Assembly: GCF_009870125.1 (NCBI RefSeq)
Contig: NC_046680.1
Location: forward strand, 7,936,001 to 8,000,000
Direction: 5' to 3'
Length of the DNA: 64,000 nucleotides
Source of the DNA: Drosophila pseudoobscura
Taxonomy: Eukaryota; Arthropoda; Insecta; Diptera; Drosophilidae
Part shown: piece by piece, positions 24,701 to 36,700 of the stretch
Numbering within the stretch: the first letter of the stretch is position 1
How the letters are laid out: each line of letters starts with the position of its first letter
Translations under genes and position numbers: made by a program
The notes under the pieces: generated by a model
Databases searched by the model: none
Told to the model about the DNA's origin: nothing
What the model saw: only the letters and a program-made list of their open reading frames with translations

Positions 24701-27700
24701 GGAGTCTCTCTCTCTCTCTCCCTCTGTCTCTGTCTCGTTGCGAAAGTGTGAATCCCGTGAAGACCTCCACGGTGGGTCAGCATATCTTCCTGGATTCACA
24801 AGCCGCACAGAAAAGAAAAGAAGCCAAAAGCAATGCAATCTCTGGCCAAAAATAAGTGCTCAAGCTGCCGGCCATGCCACAGTGGTTCAAAGACGAGATG
24901 TAGTGGAGGCTGAAACTGCATAAGGACTCCCCTCAAATCTCGCATATTCCCCTCACTAAATCTTTGACTTTGTCCCACTGTGCAATCAGTTTTGGCCTGG
25001 ACGTCGCGTCGCCTGACTGCCGTTTTGTGACTGTGTCCAATTTGGGTGCAGATTGACAGCGATATGCGTTTAATTTGACGATAAATGGCCAATATAGCAC
25101 GCAAGCAAAAGACTGTGCTGGGGGGGGGGGATTGGGGAAGGGGGCGCACAGGACTCTCGGTTTTGGGCCTCTTTTTGTTGCAATTCAATTCTAATGCCCC
25201 ACGCGGCCTGCGGGTATGCGGACCCCCTCGTCCGACTCTTGTTCGTGCTCTTGCCAATTGCCAAATTCAAATCCAAATCGCAGCACGATCGCCACAGTAA
25301 CAAAAGCCCCAAACTGAAGTTGAGACTGAAGTTGAGACTGAGACTGAGGCTGAGACTGAAAGCTGAAGCTCAGAGCTAAGGTTGAAGCTGGAGTTGAAGC
25401 TGAAGCTTGGCCACGTCTGCTCGCATTTTGATGGCAATTTCTTTTCCGTTTGCTGCTGCCAGGGATACCCGAAGAGTCTCCAGAGTCAACGAGTCGTGTT
25501 GGCCATTAAAGAAACGCCAGCGACAATGGAAAACGCAAACGCAAACGCAAATCAAAAAATCAAAAGCCAAACGAGAAAAATTTACAAATTTTCCTCACGA
25601 AACGAATCACTGATGAGCCCAATGGAGGGGCCCCAATGGCCAAAACTGAAAGCCGATCATCAGATCAGACCTCGAGCTCGTTGCATTCTCGTTTTGGGAA
25701 TTCCGCGCATCTGTGGGGGCGGCGGCTGTCAGTCTGTCTCTCACGTGTATCTCTCCGTTGTCTCTCTCCCTCTCTCCCGCTATCTGTCTATCTGTCTGGC
25801 TGTCTCTTATCACGCGCTCGGCACGAGAATGTGGCGTTCTTGGGTGGCATGAGCATGAGTCAGTGGCAACGTCATCGCCATCGCCACCGCCATCTAATGA
25901 ATGCCAGACGGCGGGGCCAAGCTAATGTTTGAACTGAGTTTCGCCATTCGTTTCGTTCGCTTGGGGGTATAAAATCTACAACTATTTCCAGGGAAACGAT
26001 ATATAATTTTTAACTACGATTTTTCATGGATTTTCTTCCGCTTTTACTTGCCCCAAAGGCTGACTTCTGGGGCAACGTTTCTTCTATTTCCACATACGAA
26101 AGAAAAAAACGATTCCCAGACAATTATATGCAGAGTTTTGCTCGAGGCGCTGCAGCACTTGGCACAATTTATCAAGTGATTTATTCAACACGCGCCCAAA
26201 ATGCTGGAACGGAAGTTTGATACCGCCGCCGGGGCAAGTTGGGTAGGTATCATTAAGAATCCAAGCCGCGATCCGAATCCAGCTGTGTCCAGCCACTGAC
26301 CCACTGCACCAGATACTCTAGAGCCCCAGCCCCAGCGCCACCGCCAGCTCCAACTTCATCTCCATCTGCCATCCATGGCCTGGGCAATTGATTTATTGTG
26401 CTTTTGCTATGGCTGTGCTATGGCTTTGGCTGCTCATCCAGAGCCATTTCACATGGGGCAGGCACACACAGCTGTGGCTGTGGCTGTGGCTCTGGCTCTG
26501 GCCGATAATTATGGGGTTAGCGGAGGCCTAGAAAAAGGTTTCTCTCGGCTGAAGGAACGGGCACCCAGTGCATCCAAAGTAAAGGGCCCAAAAAAAAAAA
26601 ATAGCTGTGCCCCCTGGGACAGTTGCTGATTTAAATTCCGTGTTAGAGAGACAAAATAATTGCGGCAATTGGTCGTAGAAGCCAGAAAAAAAGACCCAAA
26701 ATGAAATGAAATGAAGAAACTGCACGACGATCGACCCAACGAGTGAGTGAGTGAGTGAATCAATGAATAAATGACTCTACTTGGAACCATGGAGAGTCTT
26801 TGGTTTCGGTTTCGGTGCCTTGAGTCTTGGGAACATTCGAAGGAGGAGAGTGGCAGCATAAATCATTAAAATTCTTTGGCGATGCGCCCCCGGGGCTCCC
26901 AATGCTCGAGAACTTTTCGGCTTCAGAGCTAAGTAGTTGACCCAGAAAATGATATTCTATTGCATATATCTGACTCCGACTGTCTGTCTATTTGTCTATT
27001 TGTCTGTCTGACTGACTGACTGACTGACTGACTGGCAACTGTCAGTCATATGATTCTTTGCCATTATTCTGAGCATAATTATTATTATATATATATTTAT
27101 GATTTTCTGATTTATTTTCGCCTTTGTGGCGCCAAAGTCAAAGAGACAATCAACAGCAGCTGCTGCCCACGTACCTGGGCATTAAAATACAGAAATAAAA
27201 TCAACGATAAAAAAAGATACAAAAATACAATCCCCAAACCCCCAATCTCAATGCAATCGAGAGACTTCAAGCCAAAAGTCTGTCAAGTGGCTTAGAGGCT
27301 TGGTCTTGCTCGTTTCGTTATTTCTCTCTCTGTGTGTGTGTGTGTATTCGTACGAGTATTCATGAGTATTTACAATTCGATTTGGTTTATGAGACACACT
27401 CTCGTAAGCGCAAAAGCGCAAGCGCAAGCGCAGGCATCAAATTGTTAAGTATACGACGCGTGAGCTTTGTCTAGGGATGGCAAACAAATTGAATGGATGA
27501 ATGGATGTGTATGTAATGCTGGCACTCGAAGATGGGGCTACTGTGATCACTGAACCAGTCACCGTATGTCATATAAACATTTATGAATCCATAAATTGGT
27601 AGAAGACGGTCAGTATCCATTTATTTTATGGTACGAATGAATATAAATGTTGCCCATCAATCAGCAATTATTGTTGTTTTTGAATCATCACGGATTTTGA

Positions 27701-30700
27701 AACGTCCCGCAAATATCCGCAGATTTTGAAAAAACAAAATGCATGTGGCGTACATGACGCGCAAATTTATAAAGCCTGCCCACTGCTGATCTCAAGAGAT
27801 GGACGATAGCTTTCCATTCAGAAATGATACAAATTGCAAAACAATTACCACAAGCACTGATGTTACTGCCATGATCTGAGTGGATTTTATAATAATCTAT
27901 GTATATCGCAACATTCTGCATTTATCCACTCATTACTATAATAATTGTTGAACTTTTGATCGCAAATCTGTGATTGAATATTAGTACGTAAACTTTGGAA
28001 TAGTTTTACCTCCAGATTTCCACAAATTCTGATCTTTTTTGCTATTTTTACCTTCGCCAATTCTCATTTATGGTATAACTCTTTCCACCATACCAGGTAA
28101 TACTTCCATTTGATCAATCTGTGATTTCTGATTGTTGTTTGCTTAAGATCTCCTCCTCCCAATCACTGTGATTGTGATTTCACTCGCTATCTGTTACTGT
28201 GTCGAGTGAATATTATATGCTCCATTCACTGATTACTTGGATCACCGTATCGCCGCATGAATCACTGCCTCGAGCCGTCGGTATACTGCCACTGCCATCC
28301 AGCCCTGTGTCCGTGTGCCCGTGTGCCTGTGTGCTCGTATCGTACGAGAGCTATGACTCCATCCATCCATTCGTTCGATGCACACAGCATTACTTAATCC
28401 GGCTTATTATGGACGCTCCGATTCGCTGACGGTTTGCGAGTATCCGCCTCACCCCTTTCATCCACCCACGTGGACGGTTGCCACAACATCGCAAGCGGAG
28501 GTTTTCGGCTTTTCGGTTGCACTTCAAAATTTGTTTGCTCGCTGGCGGGAGATTGCCAATTGCGTCGACCATCTGCGCGGGCCTGGACTGCAATAATTTT
28601 CACTTAATTATCTAATGAACACAGGGGGCAAAAGGGGGCAGAAGGGGCAGCAGGGGCAGCAGGGGCAGCAGGGGACTCTAGTTATTGTTGATTTTTGTGG
28701 GGCTCCCGTAATTATGGCCGGGGATCATTTGCAAATGTGAGCTTTTCGGCCAGTCCGATGGTCGATGGTCGATGATCACATAACTAATGATTAAACCATT
28801 TTAATGTTTGAAATTTTGTCGAGTATTATTATGCGGCATTCGGTTCATTATGCAACAAACGATTTCACTCTCCATTGTCTATCGTCTGATCTTTGCAGGA
28901 CCACCACCACCACCAGCACCAGCAGCAGCAGCAGCAGCACCACCATCTCCATCCGCAACAGCAGCAGCAGCAGATGGATCAGTGCGGCTTGACCCAAGCG
29001 GGACTGGAGGAGTATAACATACGATCCTCGTCGCAGTACTACGACCAGACGGCATTCCATCACCAGAAGCAGGCCTCGTACGCCCAATCCGAGGGCTATC
29101 ACAGCTATGTCTCCAGCTCGGATTCCACATCGGCCACGCCATTCTTGGACAAGTGAGTTGTTGGAGGGGGCCCCCATGGGGGCAGCAGGAGGAGCTTCTC
29201 TGGGGCAGGGTAGTGCACTGCAAACACGTTTCCGTGCGGCGACAATTATGAATTTTATTCGTCTACTAAAAAAAGGCCATTAAAAATTCTTGGTAACGCC
29301 ATAACACATGAAAGAGAGAGAAATAAAACCGAAAACGACGACCAGTGCTTAAGCTCTTGGCTTTCAAGGTCTTTCAGCCGCGACTCAAGTGGCTCCGTCT
29401 CCGTCTGCGACTGAGGCCTGAACTTGCCCCAAAGTGTAGCTATGGAGCCGCGTCTCTCTCTATGGCTCTATCGACATGCTGAATTTGTGAAGGCTAGGCC
29501 AGAAACTCAAGTAATTACTTGGCGACCATGCGAAAAGCGAGAAACCAGAAACCAGAAATTGAAACAGAAATTTCTGTAGCACGCAATGATTTGCCAAAAT
29601 GCCAAACCCCACTCGAAACCCCCAAAAACCCTTCCTTCATTCTTTCATTTCTTCCATTTTTGCAGATTACGTCAGGAGAGCGATCTGCTGTCGCGGCAGT
29701 CACATCACTGGTCTGAGAACGATCTCTCGTCGGTCTGCAGCAACTCGGTGGCACCCTCGCCCATACCGCTGATGGCACGCCAATGCAGCAGCAGCAGCAG
29801 CAGCGGTGCCAGCAGCAATGGACCTGGCTCCCATCACTCCCACTCCCACTCACATTCCCATTCCCATTCCCATGGCAACTCCTCCTCTTCCGCCTCGACA
29901 GCCAGCTCCAATAGCAACAGCAACAGCAACAACATCATCGGCAGCAGCACCAGCAATGGGAACAGCAATAACAACAGCTCCGAGAGCACTTCATCCACGG
30001 AAACCCTGAAATGGTTGGGCTCCATGAGCGATATATCCGAGGCGAGTCATGCCACGGGCTACAGTGCCATTGCGGAATCGGGTAAGTGTCTCAAAGAAAG
30101 GGGAAAACAATCGAGAGAGAGAGAGCCATAGCCATATCCATGTAGAATATCGATTTTAGAATCGATCCAAGTTTAATATTGATCATTCGACAAATATTAT
30201 ATAGAAATATTTATTGTTCATCAATTAACTATCGATTCCATGGGAAACTTACTTTCCTACAATTATGGATCGATTTCACTTAAATATCGATCATCAACTG
30301 GAATTTCCAATGGAATTATCTTGCAAATACTTGAAAACATTTACTTTCGAAAATAACACCAGACAGAAAATAGGAATATAGCATTCTTGGTATAAAATGA
30401 CAATCAATTGCAGAATTATCATAAAAAATATCATTAAACTCTGTAAATTTTGATCTTTATGGCGATCCCTAGGGCGGCATTCGGAGTCAACGTCGAATTT
30501 GTAATAAGAGAAGGCTTCTTGGACAATTGCCGAAACTTTTGGGCGACTGGCAGCCGCAGCCACAGCCACAGCCAGAGCCACAGCCCACTCACTCACATAC
30601 ACGACCTTGGCTCATTGTCTGTCGACCCACTTTTACTCCTGAGAAACACGCCCTAACCGAAAAACCGAAAACGACCAAACATTCTCCCTTTGTTCTTTGT

Positions 30701-33700
30701 TTCCTGCAGTTTCCTCCTCGCAGCTGATTGTCCACAGCTCCCGGGTGCCGACCCCGAAGCGACACCACAGCGAGAGCGTGCTCTACCTGCACGACAGTGA
30801 TCCCCCAACGACGACGGTGACGGTGACGGCGACGGCGACGACGATGACCTCCTCCTCCCCCACAGAGAGCTGCTCCTCGCAGCACGTCCTGCATGCCACA
30901 CAGGCCTCTGAGGACGGTAGCAGCTGCAGCAGCAGCAGCAGCAGCTCGATGGCAATGCAACCGCTGCGCGTCCAGCATCGCCACAGTCCCAGCTATCCGC
31001 CCGTGCACACGTCCATGGCCCTGCACCACTTCCACCAGCAGCCCCGGATGAGCACACAAAGTTCCTTGCCCGAACTGGAGTCGCCCACGGATAAGCCTCG
31101 CTCGCTGATGGGCCAATCCCACTCCACAGGCGATCTCCAGCAGCAGCACCATCACCACCAGCACCACTTGGGGCGCGCCGGCCAGCAGCACAAGTCCAGC
31201 ATTTCGATGACCATATCCAGCAGTGAGCCCCAATCCCAGACACAGCCCCAGCCGCTGCTGCCGTCCAGTAAGGCCGGCAAGCAGCCGCTGATCAAGTCAG
31301 ACGTCCTCAGCTGCAGTGCACCCAATGTGGGGGAGCAGTCGGCGGCCGGCGCCAACGACTCGTATCGCAGCAACCATCGCCTGTTCCCGGTCAGCACCTA
31401 CACGGAGCCTGTCCACAGCAACACCTCGCAGTACGTGCAGCATCCCAAGCCGCAGTTCAGCTCCGGCCTGCACAAGTCCGCCAAGTGAGTAGATGTCCAG
31501 CAGATCCAGTGCTTGAAGCTAATCTCTCTCATTGTTTTCTTGCAGACTACCTGTGATAACGCCAGCGGGAGCGGCTGTCCAGCCCACCTGGCACTCGGTG
31601 GCCGAGAGAATCAACGACTTTGAGCGCAGCCAAATGATCGAACCGCCGAAATTTGCCTACCTGGAGCCCAGCAAGACCCATCGCCTGTCGAATCCCGCTT
31701 TAAAGGCCCTCCAGAAGAACGCCGTGCAGTCGTACGTGGAGCGCCAGCAGCTGCAGCAGAAGGAGGAGCAGCAGCTGCTGCGCCCCCACTCCCAGTCCTA
31801 TCAGGCGCTGCATGTGGAGCGCAAGTCGCTGCCGAACAACATGAGTCCCATCATGATGGGATCCTCGTCGTCGAGTGGTTGCAGCTCGCCCACGCCGCCA
31901 CCGCCACCGCCACGCTCCCGCTCCCTGCTGCCCACGCTGTTGCGCCGCTCCAGCTCCGCCTCCGACTATGCCGAGTTCCGGGAGCTGCACCAGGCGAAGG
32001 TGCCTCCTCCCAGCATACGGAACATCAGCAGTGCGGAGAAGCTCTCCTTCAACGACTGTGGCATGCCGCCGCCTCCGCCGCCACCTCGCGGACGCGTGGC
32101 CATGCCCGCGCGACGCACTTCCTCGGCCACGGAATACGCCCCAATGCGGGACAAACTGCTCCTGAAACAGGCAGCGGCCCTGGCCCACCAGCAGCACCAT
32201 CCGCAGCAGCACCGACAGGCCGCGTACCAGGCGCAGGCGCCCGAGCGTCCGCCCAAGCATCCGAATCTGCGTGTGCCCTCGCCGGATCTGCCACCGCCGC
32301 CTCTCGGGCCAGAGCTAGACACCAGCTACACCTTTGACGAGCCACTGCCACCGCCACCGCCGCCGGAAGTGCTCCAGCCACGCCCACCGCCATCGCCCAA
32401 TCGACGCAACAGCTTCGCTGGGGCATCCACGCGTCGCTCGGCCTACGCGCCGCCACCAGCCACAGCCACAGTCGCAGTCGCAGCCACAGCCCCAATAGTT
32501 ACAGCAGCCAAGGTTCCTCCTCTTGTGCCCAAGAAGCCAACGAGCTTGCAGGTGGGAGCTTGACACTCGACTACCGATTACTGAGTGCGACAATAGAATT
32601 GTAATTTCTGATTTTGTGTTCTCTGATTGCAGCACAAGCATCTCGCGAATGGATCCGCCAATCTGCCCACTAACAATCGCAAGCGTCCGCATCACACGCC
32701 ACCGCAGCAGCCCATCCTCGAAAATGTTATTGTGGCGCCTCAGGTGCCGCCGCCACTGATGCCGCGTGCCCGGCCCACGGCCAATGACATTGTCATCGCC
32801 AGCAATCCGGAGAGCCATCAGCAGAAGGGGTGAGTGCAAGAATCTCGTAGTCTAGTCTAAACAAGTCCAAGGACCGTTCGATCCATCAAGCGTCGAGAAT
32901 TGAGTGGATCTCGGTTCAGTGGGCTAATCGTCTGGGTGCGCCCTCGCTCTCTTTGGGCCATTGTTCTTGACCTTATCGAATCCAATTAACTTTCAATGGA
33001 GTGCGTGGCCCGGTAGCCGAGCCGCTCAAGCTCTCGGGGCTCAATGATCTGGTGATCTAATGAGCTGCTTCCTTTGAGGCAGAGCAGAGCCAGGCCTGTG
33101 GCCTGTGGGGCCGTCAATCAGCTGTCGTCTAATGCTTAATTGGATTATGAAACACACAGACCAGGCCATACCGATCACTGAGCAGAGACTTTCGCTTTCG
33201 ACCCACTAAACCCGACTTGGATCCAATTGCCAATCGCCGAAACGCTAAACGCCAATTGAGAGCTGCCGCCACCTGAACGGTGGCCCCGCAGAAATGTGTC
33301 AACTGTGGCAACAATTTATGCTTTTGCTCCTTTGGCGTGTGGGCAGCAGCACCACCACCACCGTGCACCACCAGTCCACACCAGTCCACACCAGTCCACA
33401 CTCCCGCCCAGTTGTGGAGTTCTTTGTTCTGATTGTTGCGGTAAAAGCCAATCAAATTGAATATCGAAATGTATCTGGGCAGGCGGGACAAAAGGTCCAT
33501 TCTTTTGGCCACTGACATTGATAGATGAACGCCGTGCGGTTCATTAGCGCATGGAGCGCATAGCGCATAGTTTTTGCAGTCACTGTTTGGGCATCGCACC
33601 CAATTTCGAGCATTAGATAACTCAGAGCCACACATTCGGGGTTTCAGGTTGTGGCACGATCAGTGGATCGATATATCCGTAGGTATATATTTGTGTGGTT

Positions 33701-36700
33701 TCAATTCTCTATAAATCTGGCCACACTGTGTCCCCAGTCCTCCCCCCTGTCCGTGTTCAATAATTTCTATGGCCTGTCATGTTTTTCGGTGGGTTTGTTA
33801 TTTGTTTTTTTTCCTGTATGTCGTTTTTGTTTAGATTTCATTTTGGTGGCTTTGCTTGACACCGGAGGAGACCTTTGCGGCACGATTTGTTGCAGCGGCA
33901 GCAGCAGCAGCAGCAGCAGCATCCAGTTATCCAGTATCCCGGCATTCAGCACGAGACAAATATTGACACAATTTGTGGCAAAGTTTTCAACTTCGGCTGG
34001 CTGGCTGGCTGGCTGGCAATGGCTTGTAAATGGGCTTGTCGTTGGTGGAGAGGAGAGCTTCGCTCCGTACCATAGTCCAGAGTCCAGAGTGGGTTCAAAT
34101 GCCGTTCACCGAACGAAGGAACGTGCCTAATTTGCATTTTGAAAGTTTTGGCGTGCTGAAAATAGAGCAAAGGGCAGCCAGCGCTTGCATTTCGTCGAAC
34201 CGAACAGAGATCACCTGCACCGCCTGTAGACTCTGTCCGCCAAAAGCTGACTTCAATTAGAGCAACACTCCAACTCCAATTCCAACTCCGAGGAGAACCG
34301 GAAAACCCCCCCGTCCGCTAGAGAGGTGTGCCATGTGCCATGTGTTCTCTTGACAGGGACTCTAATTATCGCCTCGCGCAGCCGTCGCACTGCCCCAAAA
34401 TCGCAGTAAAGTGCAGGCATTTTGTGGAATTAATTCTCTTTTGGCAATTTGGCAACACTCTCGACTGCTCGAGTGCTCGATTGCTTGATCTGCGGGCTGT
34501 ATTATTTTCAAATTAACTGGCGACCACAGACCACGCGTCGTATGCGCACTATAAATCACTCATTCGCCATGTTGCCCCAGCCATGAGCCCAGCACGAAAG
34601 GAACAACAGAGAGATACATACATATTCGTATAATGGAAAAAATCAATGCTAGACAATTCAATTTATCCAGAGCCACAAGTCGCGACTTCAGCGATGCAGT
34701 TGCCATGATTAGCGACGTTCGAGACGGAGACGACGGCATTTCATGCCACCAAGCGGTGCAGAGCAGCAAGCAACATTTAACAAAGTGTTTGCCATAATTT
34801 GTGGCCCGCTATCGCCAACTAAATATCGACAGCACACACAATGATCGATTGAACTTTGCTCGCTGTGACGGCGACGATGACGATGCAACGGCGGCAGATT
34901 GCCCGATGAGAAGAATACGAGTATGCTTGCAAAATCGAACAAAAGGTGATTGAATTTAATGGATTTGAGCCCAAAGGCTTTGACAAGACCAGACAAGACA
35001 AGACCTAAGGCACACTTAATCCACAAATATCATGATTACATAGAACAGAAATACATACACATATGGCGGTGCTTGCGTTGCAGTTTAATGCAACAAAAAC
35101 AGATATAGAAAACAAATATTTATAGGAAATCTTGTATTTTTCTACATGACATTTACATTTCAACTACATGGCTCCTCGGCGACCCCTCATCGACGTAATA
35201 GACGCAAGTTTTTCCACCACTTGTCCCATTGACTTCACTTCCGTCATGTTATCACAAATTTGACAAACGTGTTTCCAAACAATTCGAGTTTCAGTGCAGA
35301 TCAATCCGATCTATATATTTTTAATAGGCGAAAGAAAAATACCAATTTTACACGATTTGTACATGCATTCTACATGGTGAGGTGTGAAAACTGTAGCATA
35401 CTTTTGCGCTGTACAAAAACTAAGAGAGAAAACGAAAGAAAAAACATCAGTAGCTCTCTCTTTAAAATAAAGAGTTTTCTTCTACGACAGAGAGAGAGCC
35501 CGCACTTGTCCGATAGACCATTAAAGTTGTAGATGTTAATCTCTAGCAAATATGCAATTAATGGCAAGAATCTGCCTAATTCTATGGGCCATAAATAACC
35601 TGGGACTATTAAAGAGGCCAAGAACCCAAAGGTGAATTCCACTTTTATTCTTTTAGGAGAATTCCTAGCCAGTGACTAGCGTTTGTTGGCCATTTATGAG
35701 CCGTCTCTTCGCTGCTGGCGACACTCTTAGCCCGCTCTCTTCGACTCCGCAGAGTTGAACCGGCTCCAGTTGACTGTTTTTGTAACCGATACAGCCATTC
35801 ACGAAATTATGTGCCATCCAGAATTTTGAAGATACCAGAAAATGTTAAACACAGTATTATTAAGACTGATATTTTATACCAGATTTCCAAAAATGATTAC
35901 AATCGGTGCATTATTGTATGCAGAATGAATAAAAATAAGTTTCTCCCGCTTCGCGCTTGCGCTCTCTCCGCCGACACGAGTACACTGAGGCGAGACTGAG
36001 AGACTCTTACTCTTAAAAATAATAAAATACGTTTCGACTGGTTTTGGTCTTTTGGCTGTGGCCATCAGTGCGCTGGCGATGCCTCAACTTCAAACGATTG
36101 GCAACCGCGGACGCGTTCGGACGTACGAATGGTGCTGACAGGCGATGCGCGTGTGAATCCCCAACGAAAATAAATCAATTGCATTCGATATTTGTGCAAT
36201 TAAAAATGCCAAACTCTCGTGACACTTGCATACGTGTGTATCGACTGCATAAGCCACGTTAACTTCCTGCTAACCAAAAATAAAAACACAAAATACAAGC
36301 CCGCGAAACGAAAGCGAAAAAGTGCCGAGTGCCGAGCGACAAGGAAGTTCATTCGCCGCGCGGGTTCAAATGTTAGGCCAGCCGACGGACGAGCGGGGGC
36401 CAACAGACCAAAAGTTGCATACAATTTGCACAAATAACTGACAAACAAAAGGAAGAAAGATATCACGCAAAGTTGTGCCTTATTTTGTTGTCACTTGTGC
36501 GCCAGTGTATCTGTGTGAATCCGGCAGGCATCGGCATCTCTATCTTCACCTTTAGAGCCCCCACCCCCCTGTGGGTGTCTCATATTGGATTTCACAATAT
36601 TGGATACCGTCCATCACATGAAAATGGTGTTCGGCGGCAAATTTCGAATCAGAAGGTAAACATCATTGCCCCCCCCAACTCAATTGCTTGCTTGGATGGT

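Larger units (their letters stand above)
19041..28898 (+). other. Shroom intron 1 (9.9 kb) of the long isoform
   Basis: Donor CAG|gtaagg after Gln104; acceptor TTTGCAG at 28892-28898. No nested gene is supported. It contains a CT microsatellite right after the donor (19047-19071), a group of ATCGAT sites (20136-20198), a GAT microsatellite (20740-20759), an AGTGAAT-type decamer array (21541-21604), G-rich blocks (23372-23407, 28624-28674), a 9-bp array (24069-24104), a GAGACT/GAAGTT hexamer array (25311-25405), TGAC tetramers (27005-27034) and a group of TGTGATT sites (27969-28179). Enhancers are likely but not identifiable by sequence alone. Confidence 0.8.

Noticed and set aside
30589..32495. 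Long minus-strand frames opposite Shroom exons
   Set aside because: They mirror the GC-rich coding exons on the plus strand, giving Ala/Arg/Gly-rich shadow frames.
36364..36374. GGGTTCAAATG resembling a tRNA B box
   Set aside because: No matching A box or cloverleaf can be drawn around it.
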